Shown in pieces: positions 7,851 to 16,079 of a stretch of DNA of 64,000 nt. Numbering within the stretch: the stretch's first letter is position 1; each line of letters starts with the position of its first letter. Source of the stretch: Tsuneonella sediminis. Its GTDB lineage: Bacteria > Pseudomonadota > Alphaproteobacteria > Sphingomonadales > Sphingomonadaceae. Location: positions 1,736,001 to 1,800,000 of the forward strand of contig NZ_JBNCBU010000001.1 in the NCBI RefSeq assembly GCF_051912845.1. Reading direction: 5' to 3'. A model generated the notes under the pieces. That model made no database searches and was not told the DNA's origin. It saw only the letters and a program-made list of their open reading frames with translations. The translations under genes were made by a program, and so were the position numbers.

Positions 7851-8837
7851 ATGTCCGATATTCTGACCCTTACCGTCAATGGCGAGAGCCGCCGCACTTC
7901 CGCTGCAACCGTCGCCGACCTCGTCCGCGAACTCGGGCTCGACCCCGCCAAGGTCGCGGTCGAGCGCAACGGCGTGATCGCGCCCCGGTCCATGCTGGCC
8001 GATGTCGCGCTGGTGGACGGCGATACTCTTGAAATAGTGCATTTCGTCGGGGGCGGAGACCATACTGTCGAGGATACGTGGGAAGTTGCCGGCCACCGGT
8101 TCACCTCGCGGCTGATCGTGGGGACAGGCAAGTACAGGGATTTCGCGCAGAACGCCGCCGCGCTCGAGGCGTCGGGCGCCGAAATCGTCACGGTCGCGGT
8201 TCGGCGGGTCAACGTCAGCGATCCCGGCGCGCCGATGCTCACCGACGTCATCGACCCGAAGAAGGTAACCTACCTGCCCAACACCGCCGGCTGCTTTACC
8301 GCGGACGAGGCGATCAGGACGCTGCGCCTCGCGCGGGAAGCGGGCGGCTGGGACCTCGTCAAACTCGAGGTGCTGGGCGAGGCGCGCACGCTCTATCCCG
8401 ACATGCGCGAGACGCTGAAGGCATGCGAGGTGCTTGCGAACGAAGGCTTCAAGCCGATGGTCTACTGCGTCGACGACCCGATCGCGGCCAAGCAGCTGGA
8501 AGAGGCGGGCGCGGTCGCGGTAATGCCGCTGGGCGCGCCGATCGGCTCCGGGCTGGGCATTCAGAACCGCGTGACGATCCGCCTTATCGTGGAAGGGGCC
8601 AGGGTGCCGGTCCTGGTCGACGCCGGGGTCGGGACTGCGAGCGACGCGGCGGTGGCGATGGAGCTCGGCTGCACGGGAGTTCTCATGAACACCGCCATCG
8701 CCGAGGCGAAGGACCCGGTCCGAATGGCGCGCGCGATGAAGCTCGCGGTCGAGGCCGGACGCGGCGCCTATCTCGCGGGCCGGATGGCAACGCGCAAGTA
8801 CGCCGATCCTTCCAGCCCGCTCGCCGGCTTGATCTAG
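7851..8837 (+). CDS. thiG: ThiS-ThiG fusion: sulfur carrier protein/thiazole synthase
   Basis: 328 residues. Residues 1 to about 66 are a ThiS ubiquitin-like domain (LTVNGESR, LGLDPAKVAVERNG, ending HFVGGG). From about residue 75 it is a full ThiG TIM barrel (LIVGTGKYRDF, VKLEVLGEARTLYPDM, MPLGAPIGSGLGI, VDAGVGTASDAA). ThiG makes the thiazole phosphate moiety of thiamine from DXP, dehydroglycine and ThiS-thiocarboxylate; the Schiff-base lysine is in DLVKLEVLG. The fusion type is known (PRK11840). The Gly-Gly is internal, so processing or an altered sulfur path is required. No TPP riboswitch is visible upstream. Confidence 0.93.
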   Translation: MSDILTLTVNGESRRTSAATVADLVRELGLDPAKVAVERNGVIAPRSMLADVALVDGDTLEIVHFVGGGDHTVEDTWEVAGHRFTSRLIVGTGKYRDFAQNAAALEASGAEIVTVAVRRVNVSDPGAPMLTDVIDPKKVTYLPNTAGCFTADEAIRTLRLAREAGGWDLVKLEVLGEARTLYPDMRETLKACEVLANEGFKPMVYCVDDPIAAKQLEEAGAVAVMPLGAPIGSGLGIQNRVTIRLIVEGARVPVLVDAGVGTASDAAVAMELGCTGVLMNTAIAEAKDPVRMARAMKLAVEAGRGAYLAGRMATRKYADPSSPLAGLI

Positions 8838-8885
8838 GGCGGCCTCGTCGTCGGAACAGGGCGCCGCCGCACCCATTGTTCCTGC

Positions 8886-9320
8886 ATGACCGGCGCCGAA
8901 CTCACTGTCCTTGGCTGGGGCCTCCTGCTGCTCGTGGTCTATGGGGCGATCCACGTTGGCGGGCTCGAGCTGATACGCCGGTTCAAGCCAAGCCAGGAAG
9001 ACCACCGCTATCTGGGCCTGCTGGCCACCTTCTGGGGCCTGGCCATACTACATCTCGTCGAGATCGCGGTCGGCGCAGCCGCGCTTGCAATCGTTCTTGC
9101 CGGCGACGGCAACGGGTCGCTCAGCGAGGGATTCGGAAGCACGGCGGCCGATTTCCTCTATCTGGCAGGCACCTCGTTCGGTACGCTCGGCTATACCCAA
9201 CTCGACGCGACGGGACCTATCCGCCTCCTGATCATGGTCCTTTCATTGAGCGGGTTCATGCTGATCACCTGGTCGGCCACCTTCATCTACACGATATGGG
9301 GCGAAAGCTTTCGCGAGTGA
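8886..9320 (+). CDS. Ion-channel-like two/three-TM membrane protein
   Basis: 144 residues with TM segments near 5-25, 43-72 and 108-138. Between the last two lies a pore-loop-like segment, LAGTSFGTLGYTQL, resembling the K+-channel filter region but lacking a canonical TVGYGD. It matches the general plan of the small bacterial Ion_trans_2-like family. Whether it conducts ions is unknown. It follows thiSG by 48 bp. Confidence 0.6.
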   Translation: MTGAELTVLGWGLLLLVVYGAIHVGGLELIRRFKPSQEDHRYLGLLATFWGLAILHLVEIAVGAAALAIVLAGDGNGSLSEGFGSTAADFLYLAGTSFGTLGYTQLDATGPIRLLIMVLSLSGFMLITWSATFIYTIWGESFRE

Positions 9321-9336
9321 TTGCCCCGGCACAAGG

Positions 9337-9355
9337 CTAACGGGAAATTAACCAT
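9337..9355 (+). promoter_or_regulatory. CtrA-like box CTAA-N7-TTAACC
   Basis: CTAA (9337-9340), a 7-nt spacer and TTAACCAT (9348-9355) match the CtrA consensus TTAA-N7-TTAAC with one mismatch. The box lies about 40-57 bp upstream of the next gene, where a CtrA-regulated promoter site would be expected. CtrA is the cell-cycle master regulator of alphaproteobacteria. Confidence 0.5.
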
Positions 9356-9393
9356 CCTGCGCGAATCTGCGGTCGAACAGGGGGGTAGTGACC

Positions 9394-9921
9394 ATGGCCG
9401 TCACCAATGCCGCGTCGATGACGATTTCCGAGATGCGCGAATTTGCGAGCTTCACGCCCGCCGAACAGCGTTACATACGCCGCAGCCTCGACATCGGGCT
9501 CGGGCGTCAGGACGCTTTCAAGCTCTGGGCGCGCACCGCGGACGAGAACGCCGCGATCCGCAGCCAGTACGTCGCCTACCAGGACCTGAAGGTCCTGCGC
9601 GCCTCGATCCCGGCGGAGAGCAGTTTCGAGTGCGTGGAGGGGTTCATCGGCAAGCTCACCCGCGTTGCCGCGTTCGACCTTGCCCAGGACCGGATCGAGA
9701 GTTTTTCGGCTTTCCGCTTTCTTTACGAGCGGCTGATCGGCGCTGACTCCCGGCCCTGGCTGCCGAGCGCGTTCTGCGCCGCGAGCGCGCTGCCGCAGAT
9801 CAAGCCGAGCCGCCGCAAGCTGCTGCTCCAGTCGCTGAGCGAAGCCGCCGCGACCGCCCCGGGCTGGTCCGACCGCGCGCCGAGCTTCTATCCCGAATAC
9901 ATCGACCGCGAGGCGGCCTAG
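9394..9921 (+). CDS. Conserved hypothetical, possibly CtrA-regulated
   Basis: 175 residues, soluble, no signal peptide, no recognised domain. The N-terminal half is predicted helical (EMREFASFTPAEQRYIRRSL) with several Arg/Tyr positions; the C-terminus ends EYIDREAA. ATG 9394 is preferred because a G-rich SD lies about 10 nt upstream; a GTG at 9388 is in frame. The CtrA-like box in front suggests a cell-cycle or development-linked role, by inference only. Confidence 0.6.
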   Translation: MAVTNAASMTISEMREFASFTPAEQRYIRRSLDIGLGRQDAFKLWARTADENAAIRSQYVAYQDLKVLRASIPAESSFECVEGFIGKLTRVAAFDLAQDRIESFSAFRFLYERLIGADSRPWLPSAFCAASALPQIKPSRRKLLLQSLSEAAATAPGWSDRAPSFYPEYIDREAA

Positions 9922-9933
9922 AAGTAAGCGGGG

Positions 9934-10389
9934 TCAGCCCCGCACGCCGAACGTCGCGTATTTGCTGACGAACTTCCACGCCCTGTCCGGCACCTGCAGG
10001 ATCTTGTTGGCTTCTGCCCTCAGCGCGTCGCGCTTGGCCGGGGTGAGCGCCTTGCGCGCCGCCGCGGCCGTAGGATAGGCGCTGAGGTAGTCAGCGATGC
10101 GGAGCTTGAGCTCGGTCCGGGTCGATCCGACGGAGAACGTGCCGACGCCCAGTTTCATCATCTCGTTCTGCAATTCCTGACCGGCCACCATGGACACATC
10201 TGTCTTCCCGCCGAAGCCGGGCGAAATCCGGTAGGCCTGGCAGGTTCCGAGGTAACGGAGCGTCAGCATCCCGGCCCGTTCGGGGTCCATCTGCAGGGCG
10301 TCCTTGAAAAAGATGGTGAATTCGTCGGGCTTTGCGACGATCTTGTAGATCTGCCCCTTGATGAAGTCGATCAGGTCGTCGGTTCCCAT
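9934..10389 (-). CDS. Conserved hypothetical soluble protein
   Basis: 151 residues with no signal peptide or TM. I do not recognise a domain. It begins MGTDDLIDFIKGQIYKIVAK and is rich in Lys/Arg helices, with a short central segment GTFSVGSTRTEL. The SD is GAGGGA about 10 nt upstream of ATG 10389. It converges with the preceding hypothetical gene at 12 bp distance. The frame continues upstream but overlaps the DUF2165 gene there and has no coding character. Confidence 0.55.
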   Translation of the reverse strand: MGTDDLIDFIKGQIYKIVAKPDEFTIFFKDALQMDPERAGMLTLRYLGTCQAYRISPGFGGKTDVSMVAGQELQNEMMKLGVGTFSVGSTRTELKLRIADYLSAYPTAAAARKALTPAKRDALRAEANKILQVPDRAWKFVSKYATFGVRG

Positions 10390-10514
10390 AGTCCCGGATT
10401 CCCTCGTTGCGCATCCTGCCGTTGGCGTCGCCGCTCGGGGCGGCAGGAGGCGGATCGAATATAGCCCCGCCGACGGCCCGCCAGATTGTATGTAAACGTC
10501 CTGTTCGAAACGGC

Positions 10515-11012
10515 TTACGCCCTCCGCGGAGTCCGGTCGCGCATGCCGACGAACAGCGCGATGAGCCCGATGGAGCCCAGATAGCGAAACGCCGAGTCGA
10601 GCGCAGGCCCCCGCATGGCGTCCGAGCGCCACATTTCGAACCAGCTCTCGGCAATCACGATCCACCCGGCGAACAGCAGGGCCATCGCAACCCCGCACCC
10701 GGCCAGGGCAAGCCGCTTGGCCGTGTCGAATTCGCGCCCCCGATGGCGGGCGCGCCACATCGCGATTGCGCCCAGTGTGCACAGCAGAGCGCTTGCCAGC
10801 TTGAACGCGGGGATCAGGATCGCTCCCAGGCCCACCACGAGGGGATTGCTCGTTGCCCGCCACGAGCCGGAGCCGCCTTCCCAGGTTGACATCGAGGTGG
10901 CGGCCTCCACCGCGCCGCGCGTGCCCTGCCAGTCCGCGAAATTTCCGAATGCGCCAACGTATCCCCACGCGGCGACGGTGGCGACAAGCGCGATCTTGAC
11001 GATTGGCAGCAT
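10515..11012 (-). CDS. DUF2165-family small integral membrane protein
   Basis: 165 residues with about four TM helices (about 5-22, 58-82, 104-122, 140-157) and the family-typical AFGNFADWQ.....V after the first helix, and AESWFEMWRS in the loop. The function of DUF2165 proteins is unknown. It lies 46 bp downstream of the acyl-CoA ligase gene on the same strand and may be in its transcript. Confidence 0.75.
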   Translation of the reverse strand: MLPIVKIALVATVAAWGYVGAFGNFADWQGTRGAVEAATSMSTWEGGSGSWRATSNPLVVGLGAILIPAFKLASALLCTLGAIAMWRARHRGREFDTAKRLALAGCGVAMALLFAGWIVIAESWFEMWRSDAMRGPALDSAFRYLGSIGLIALFVGMRDRTPRRA

Positions 11013-11058
11013 CGAGGGGCCTCTCTACGTTCCCGGCGCGACCCTCGAAGGCCTTGCG

Positions 11059-12951
11059 TCATCCCTTGTATAAAGCGTCCAGCCGGTCCCCGTAGCGCTC
11101 CTTGATCTTGTGCCGCCGGATCTTGAGGCTCGGGGTCATTTCCTCGTTGTCGGTACTGAAGGGCTCGTCGGCGAAAGCGAACTGGCGCACCTTCTCGATG
11201 ACCGAGAGATCCTGGTTGGTCCGGTCGACCGCGGCGCGCACGGCGCTGCGGAACGCGGGCAGGTTCTGCAATTCCTTCAGGTCGAACCTGATGTCGTTCG
11301 CCTTCGCCCACTCGAGCGCCCATTCGGCATCGGGCACGATCAGTCCGACGAGGTAGGGCCGCCGGTCGCCGCTGACCATCGCCTGCGCGATCTCGGGCTG
11401 GAGGGTGAGCATGCCCTCGACCTTCTGCGGCGCGACGTTGTCGCCCTTATCGTTGACGATCATGTCCTTCTTGCGGTCGGTGATGACGATCCGGCCTTTT
11501 TCGTCGAGGTGACCAATGTCGCCGGTGTGGAGCCAGCCGTCCTTCAGCGCCTTTTCGGTTTCGGACCTGTTCTGCCAGTAACCGTGCATCACCAGTTCTC
11601 CGCGCACGAGGATCTCGCCGTCGTCGGCTATCTTCACCTCGACCCCGCGCATCGGCGGACCAACGGTATCCATCTTGATCCCGGCGCTCGGGCGGTTGCA
11701 GCTGATGACGGGGCCAGCCTCGGTCTGGCCGTATCCCTGGAGCATCGTCAGCCCCATTGCCTCGAAGAAGTTGCCGACCTCCGGGTTGAGCGGCGCCCCG
11801 CCCGAGACCATCGCCTTGATCCGCCCGCCGAAGCGCTGGCGGATCTTCGGGCGCAGCAGCTTCTCGATCAGCATGTCGGCCGGGCGATCGCGCAGGCGCT
11901 TCTTGGGCTGCGCGGCGATCTGCAACGCGCGGGTCATCAGGTAGTTCGGGATTTTACCCTGCTTTTCTACCTGCTTCATGATGCGCGTGCGCAGGACCTC
12001 GAACAGACGCGGGACGACCACCATGATCGTCGGGCGCGTCTCCTCGATGTTGCTCGCAAGCTTTTCGAGCCCCTCGGCATAGAAGATCTCGGCCCCGCAC
12101 GCGATCGGAAGGTACTGGCCGCCGGTATGTTCGTAGGCGTGGCTGAGCGGGAGGAACGAGAGGAATCGCTCGTCGTCGCCAAGCCCGAAGTCCTCGACCA
12201 GGATTTCCGCGGCGCCGGCCACGTTGCACAGGATCGCGCCGTGATGCTGGAGCACGCCGCGCGGCGCGCCCCCTGTGCCGCTGGTATAGATGATGCACGC
12301 GGTGTCGCCCCGGCCGATCGACCCGATCCGCGCCTCGACCGCCGTCCGCGCTTCGGCCGCATCGCCTTCGAGCATGGTAGCCCACGGGTGACAGGTGACC
12401 TGTCCGCCCTGGAAATGGCGGACGCCGTCGATCGGGATGAGGTGTTCGGCAAGGCCCGACCGCATGATCGCCGGGATCAGTGGCACCGACAGCTTCTCGT
12501 TCGATACGATCACGGCGCGCGCGCCCGAGTTGTCGAGGATGTGCTGGTGGTCGCGTTCCGTGTTGGTCGTGTAGGCGGGCACCGTGATGCAGCCCGCGGC
12601 CATGATCGCAAGGTCCGCAACGCACCATTCCGGCCGGTTCTCCGACACCAGCATGACCCTGTCGCCGGTCTCGAGGCCGAGCTTGCGCAGGTTTTCCGCG
12701 AGCAGGCAGACCTGGTCTGCGACTTCACCCCAGGTGCGGGTGCGCCATTCCCCGCCCGAGCGGGCACCAAGGAAAGGCCGCGCGCTGCGTGCGCCGGCCC
12801 GCTTGAGGAACAGCTCGACGAGATTGCCCGCCGAATCGATATCGCTCAGCTGCAAGGCCCCTGGCTCCCTCTTTCCCATCCCGCCCTGACTAGATACCCG
12901 CAGCCCGGGCGGCAAGCCGCCGTCGGGCGGGCCTCCCACCGGGCCGGTCAT
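11059..12951 (-). CDS. AMP-dependent synthetase (long-chain acyl-CoA ligase type)
   Basis: 630 residues of the ANL superfamily. Adenylation motifs: IIYTSGTGGAPRGV (A3), LPLSHAYEHT, YGQTEAG (A5), GWLHTGDIGHLDEKGRI (A7) and DRKKDMI (A8). In the P-loop the usual TSGTTGxPKG lysine position is Arg. It should activate fatty acids to acyl-CoA via an acyl-adenylate. ATG 12951 overlaps the ggt stop (ATGA); ATG 12879 is a less likely alternative. Close relatives are usually called long-chain fatty acid-CoA ligase FadD15-like. Confidence 0.87.
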   Translation of the reverse strand: MTGPVGGPPDGGLPPGLRVSSQGGMGKREPGALQLSDIDSAGNLVELFLKRAGARSARPFLGARSGGEWRTRTWGEVADQVCLLAENLRKLGLETGDRVMLVSENRPEWCVADLAIMAAGCITVPAYTTNTERDHQHILDNSGARAVIVSNEKLSVPLIPAIMRSGLAEHLIPIDGVRHFQGGQVTCHPWATMLEGDAAEARTAVEARIGSIGRGDTACIIYTSGTGGAPRGVLQHHGAILCNVAGAAEILVEDFGLGDDERFLSFLPLSHAYEHTGGQYLPIACGAEIFYAEGLEKLASNIEETRPTIMVVVPRLFEVLRTRIMKQVEKQGKIPNYLMTRALQIAAQPKKRLRDRPADMLIEKLLRPKIRQRFGGRIKAMVSGGAPLNPEVGNFFEAMGLTMLQGYGQTEAGPVISCNRPSAGIKMDTVGPPMRGVEVKIADDGEILVRGELVMHGYWQNRSETEKALKDGWLHTGDIGHLDEKGRIVITDRKKDMIVNDKGDNVAPQKVEGMLTLQPEIAQAMVSGDRRPYLVGLIVPDAEWALEWAKANDIRFDLKELQNLPAFRSAVRAAVDRTNQDLSVIEKVRQFAFADEPFSTDNEEMTPSLKIRRHKIKERYGDRLDALYKG

Positions 12952-14666
12952 GGCGGATCGATCAGGTCTTCCATCCGCGGTTCGCGGCCGGCCATCCACC
13001 CGTCCTGCATCCGGCGCAGCGCGTTCACCTTGATCGGCGCTTCCCCAGTGCGGAACTTCGCGTGACCAAGTGCGCGCAGCTGCGGGATCGCAGCCTCGAG
13101 CCAGGTGCCCTGTTCGAGCAGTATGGTGTCGCCGAACGCCATTGCGAACGGGAGCGAAAGCGCCTCGTCCGGTTCCAGTCCGAAATCGATCATGCCCACG
13201 ATCGCGCGGGCCGTCGACACCGGAATGGTGGTGCCGCCCGCCGCGCCGACCGCGATCACCGGCTTGCCTGCCGGGTCCCAGATGACCATCGGCGCCATCG
13301 AGCTGCGCGGCCGCTTGCCGCCTTCGACGCGGTTGGCGACCAGTCGCCCGTTCACCGTGGGAGAGCGGCTGAAATCGGTCAGTTCGTTGTTGAGGTAGAA
13401 GCCCCCGGTCATCAGGCCCGATCCGAACGCGCTCTCGATCGTCGAAGTGTAGCTGACCATCGTGCCGGCCGAATCGACCGCGGCGAAGTGCGACGTACCT
13501 TGCTCCTCGGGCTCGTCGCCGTCGGCAAGCGCGGTGGGTGCGCCGGGCGGCACGCCGGGCTGCGGGTCCGCGTTCGTCTTCCCCGGATCGATCAGCCGGG
13601 ACCGGCGGGCGATGTAGTCCGGGTCGACGAGACCCGCCACCGGGACTGCCACGTAATCGCTGTCCGCGAGATAGAGCTCGCGGTCCGCATAGGCGAGCCG
13701 CTGCGCCTCGAGGAACAGGTGCCAGGTCACCGGGTTGCGGGGGCCGAGCGCCTTGAGGTCGAACCGCTCGAGCATGCCGAGCATCTGCAGGATCGCGATT
13801 CCCCCCGACGTCGGCGGTCCCATTCCGCACAGTCGATAGCCCCGGTACGTGCCGCACACCGCCGGTCTTTCCTTGGCTTCGTACGCGGCAAGGTCCGCAG
13901 GCGTCATCGGGCGGGGGCGCGGCGTGGCCGCGGCGACGGTCGCGGCAAGCTCCTCGGCGCGCGGACCACGGTAGAATGCGTCGGGCCCCGCCCTTGCGAT
14001 CGCCTCGAAAGTCTGCGCCAGTTCCTCGTTCCGGACGATCGTTCCCGCAGGAAGGGGCTGACCGTCGGCGCCGAAGAACAGCGCCCGCCCCGTTTGCGTC
14101 CACGCCGCGCGATCGGGAGTCTGCTTGAGCGACTGGACCAGCCGCGGATTTATCGCGAAACCGTTGCGGGCGAGCACGATCGCCGGCTCGAACAACTTCG
14201 CCCACGGCAGCCTGCCGTGCTCGGCGTGCGCCTTGGCAGCCAGCGCGATGTTGCCCGGTACGCCCACGCTGAGGCCGCTTTTCACCGAAGCATCGAACGG
14301 CGGGACCCTGCCGTCTTCGAGAAACCAGTCGTGACCGGCGCCGGCGGGTGCCCTTTCGCGGCCGTCGAACGTCGTCACGGTTCCGTCCGCCGCGCCGCGG
14401 ACAAGGAACCCGCCGCCGCCGATGCCCGAACTCTGCGGTTCGACCACGGTAAGGGCGATCATCGTCGCGATCGCCGCGTCTGTGGCGTTACCGCCGGCGC
14501 GCAGCATCGCCAGACCCGCCTCCTCGGCGCGCGGGTCGGCAGCGCTGACGTTGCCGGCCAACGCGTCCTGGGGCGCCGGATTGTCGGGAAGGGTCGCGCA
14601 GCCGGCGAGCGGCGGCAGCGCGGCGAGCGAGGCGAGGGCGAGGATTCGTGGGATACGGTGCAGCAT
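12948..14666 (-). CDS. ggt: Gamma-glutamyltranspeptidase, lipoprotein form
   Basis: 572 residues. A lipoprotein signal ends in the lipobox LAGC (Cys about 23), so the enzyme is likely anchored in the periplasm. The pro-enzyme cleaves itself before the catalytic Thr in EQGTSHFAAVD, giving large and small subunits; the small subunit carries SGLMTGGFYLNNEL and PRSSMAPMVIW. It hydrolyses or transfers the gamma-glutamyl group of glutathione. It sits downstream of pyrD and is translationally coupled to the acyl-CoA ligase. Confidence 0.93.
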   Translation of the reverse strand: MLHRIPRILALASLAALPPLAGCATLPDNPAPQDALAGNVSAADPRAEEAGLAMLRAGGNATDAAIATMIALTVVEPQSSGIGGGGFLVRGAADGTVTTFDGRERAPAGAGHDWFLEDGRVPPFDASVKSGLSVGVPGNIALAAKAHAEHGRLPWAKLFEPAIVLARNGFAINPRLVQSLKQTPDRAAWTQTGRALFFGADGQPLPAGTIVRNEELAQTFEAIARAGPDAFYRGPRAEELAATVAAATPRPRPMTPADLAAYEAKERPAVCGTYRGYRLCGMGPPTSGGIAILQMLGMLERFDLKALGPRNPVTWHLFLEAQRLAYADRELYLADSDYVAVPVAGLVDPDYIARRSRLIDPGKTNADPQPGVPPGAPTALADGDEPEEQGTSHFAAVDSAGTMVSYTSTIESAFGSGLMTGGFYLNNELTDFSRSPTVNGRLVANRVEGGKRPRSSMAPMVIWDPAGKPVIAVGAAGGTTIPVSTARAIVGMIDFGLEPDEALSLPFAMAFGDTILLEQGTWLEAAIPQLRALGHAKFRTGEAPIKVNALRRMQDGWMAGREPRMEDLIDPP

Positions 14667-14677
14667 CGACAGGCTTG

Positions 14678-15703
14678 CTACTCGCTCCCCACCGCCTCCG
14701 CAATCGAACTGAAACCGTTCTCACGCATCAGTTTTTCCAGCCCCCGCACGATCCGCCGGCCAAGCCCCGGCCCTTCATAGACGAGCGCGCTGTAGAGCTG
14801 GACGAGGCTTGCGCCCGCGCGGATCCGCTCCCACGCGTCGGCGGCGCTGGCTATCCCGCCTACCCCGATAAGCGGCAGGTCGGCGCCTGCGACCGTGCGA
14901 AAGCGGCGAAGCTGGTCTAGCGCGAGGTCGCGTAAGGGGGCGCCCGAAAGGCCTCCCGCTTGCTTCGCCTGCGCGGACAGCAGGGGCGGGCGGGTCACCG
15001 TGGTGTTCGATACGATGAGGCCCGCGATGCCGTAATCCATCGCTGCGCGAACGATCCGCTCGTGGTCGCCGTCCGCGAGGTCGGGTGCAACCTTGAGGAA
15101 CACCGGGGGGGTCGTGGACGTCCGCGCCCCGGCGATCGCTGCGAGCAGTGCAACGAGTTCGCCTTCGGACTGCAGGTCGCGAAGGCCGGGGGTATTGGGC
15201 GAGCTGACGTTCACCGTCAGGTAGTCTGCAAAGGGCGCGAACGTCGCGATGCCGGTCACGTAATCCGCGATGCGATCAGGCGAATCCTTGTTGGCACCGA
15301 CGTTGATGCCGATAGTGCCGCGCCCCTTCCGGCGCGCGAGCCGCGAAGCCGCCGCGGCGGCGCCGCCGTTGTTGAACCCCATCCGGTTTATCACCGCGTG
15401 GTCTTCAGCCAACCGGAACAGGCGCGGCCGGGAGTTGCCGGGCTGCGGCTTCGGCGTGATCGATCCCACTTCGACGAACCCGAAGCCGAGGCCCAGCATC
15501 GCGTCGGGCACTTCGGCATCCTTGTCGAACCCGGCGGCGAGACCGACCGGGTTAACGAAAGGGATGCCGGCAACGCTTGTCGTGAGCGGTCCAGGCGCAG
15601 GTGGAGGGAGGTTGGGCGTTGCCTTGAGCGCGGCTATCGCCAGCCGATGCGCGCGTTCGGGCCCGAGAGTAAACAGGGCGGGAGCGGCAAGACGATAGAG
15701 CAC
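14678..15703 (-). CDS. pyrD: Dihydroorotate dehydrogenase (quinone), class 2
   Basis: 341 residues with GTG start. The N-terminal membrane-associating helix (YRLAAPALFTLGPERAHRLA) identifies the class 2 enzyme, which passes electrons to ubiquinone at the inner membrane. FMN-barrel motifs include GLAAGFDKDAEVP, VEVGSITPKPQPGN, NRMGFNNGG, NVSSPNTPGLR (catalytic Ser), GLIVSNTTV and IGVGGIASAADA. This is the fourth step of UMP synthesis. The stop is 12 bp from the ggt start. Confidence 0.96.
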   Translation of the reverse strand: MLYRLAAPALFTLGPERAHRLAIAALKATPNLPPPAPGPLTTSVAGIPFVNPVGLAAGFDKDAEVPDAMLGLGFGFVEVGSITPKPQPGNSRPRLFRLAEDHAVINRMGFNNGGAAAAASRLARRKGRGTIGINVGANKDSPDRIADYVTGIATFAPFADYLTVNVSSPNTPGLRDLQSEGELVALLAAIAGARTSTTPPVFLKVAPDLADGDHERIVRAAMDYGIAGLIVSNTTVTRPPLLSAQAKQAGGLSGAPLRDLALDQLRRFRTVAGADLPLIGVGGIASAADAWERIRAGASLVQLYSALVYEGPGLGRRIVRGLEKLMRENGFSSIAEAVGSE

Positions 15704-15839
15704 GCGCGGCGATATGGCCGGGGCGGAGCCGGTTGTCGAGGCGACAGATGGTTGCCGAAGTGTCCAATCCTTACAACAAATCCTGTCGTTTCAGCCGATT
15801 CTACGTCGCTTTCATACAATCACGGCCCGGCGAATCGGT

Positions 15840-15938
15840 TTAATACGCCCCTGCGACCCGAAGGGCTCGAAGCTTCATCGGCGACGAGTTCCTCCACTCA
15901 ATGGCGGCCCCGGCTACGGCGGGGGCCGCCCTTTTTTT
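15840..15938 (+). ncRNA. Candidate small RNA in intergenic region
   Basis: The 376-bp gap between pyrD and the AraC-type gene (15704-16079) has no credible ORF, yet it carries a strong plus-strand intrinsic terminator with no gene upstream on that strand. The approximately 100 nt before it include a pyrimidine stretch (GAGTTCCTCCACTC) complementary to SD sequences, as in many trans-acting sRNAs. The 5' end is a guess; AT-rich patches near 15775-15845 could hold the promoter. Nothing else is recognisable in the gap. Confidence 0.4.
15903..15938 (+). terminator. Strong intrinsic terminator
   Basis: Arms GGCGGCCCC (15903-15911) and GGGGCCGCC (15922-15930) are perfect, with a 10-nt loop, followed by C and seven T. 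It is the best plus-strand terminator in the window and closes the candidate sRNA. Confidence 0.85.
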
Positions 15939-16079
15939 GCGCTCCAGCGGCCACCCGTCCCGAGCATCGCGAGGCTAGCGTGCCTGCTCGCTTCAGGCCG
16001 ATCGGGACGTGCGCATTGAACGCAGCGGCATATGCCGATAGTTAACGTCGCGGGCGCAGGATATAACAGGGGCATATCG

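Noticed and set aside
8853..8880. EcfG-type general stress promoter (GGAAC)
   Set aside because: No CGTT-like -10 box at the required 16-17 bp spacing.
9928..9943. GCGGGG/CCCCGC hairpin as terminator
   Set aside because: Short stem lying across the end of a coding region and without a T-run.
11110..13065. 651-residue plus-strand open frame opposite the acyl-CoA ligase
   Set aside because: Antisense to a gene with clear motifs; composition is the mirror image of the ligase, a usual artefact of high-GC DNA.
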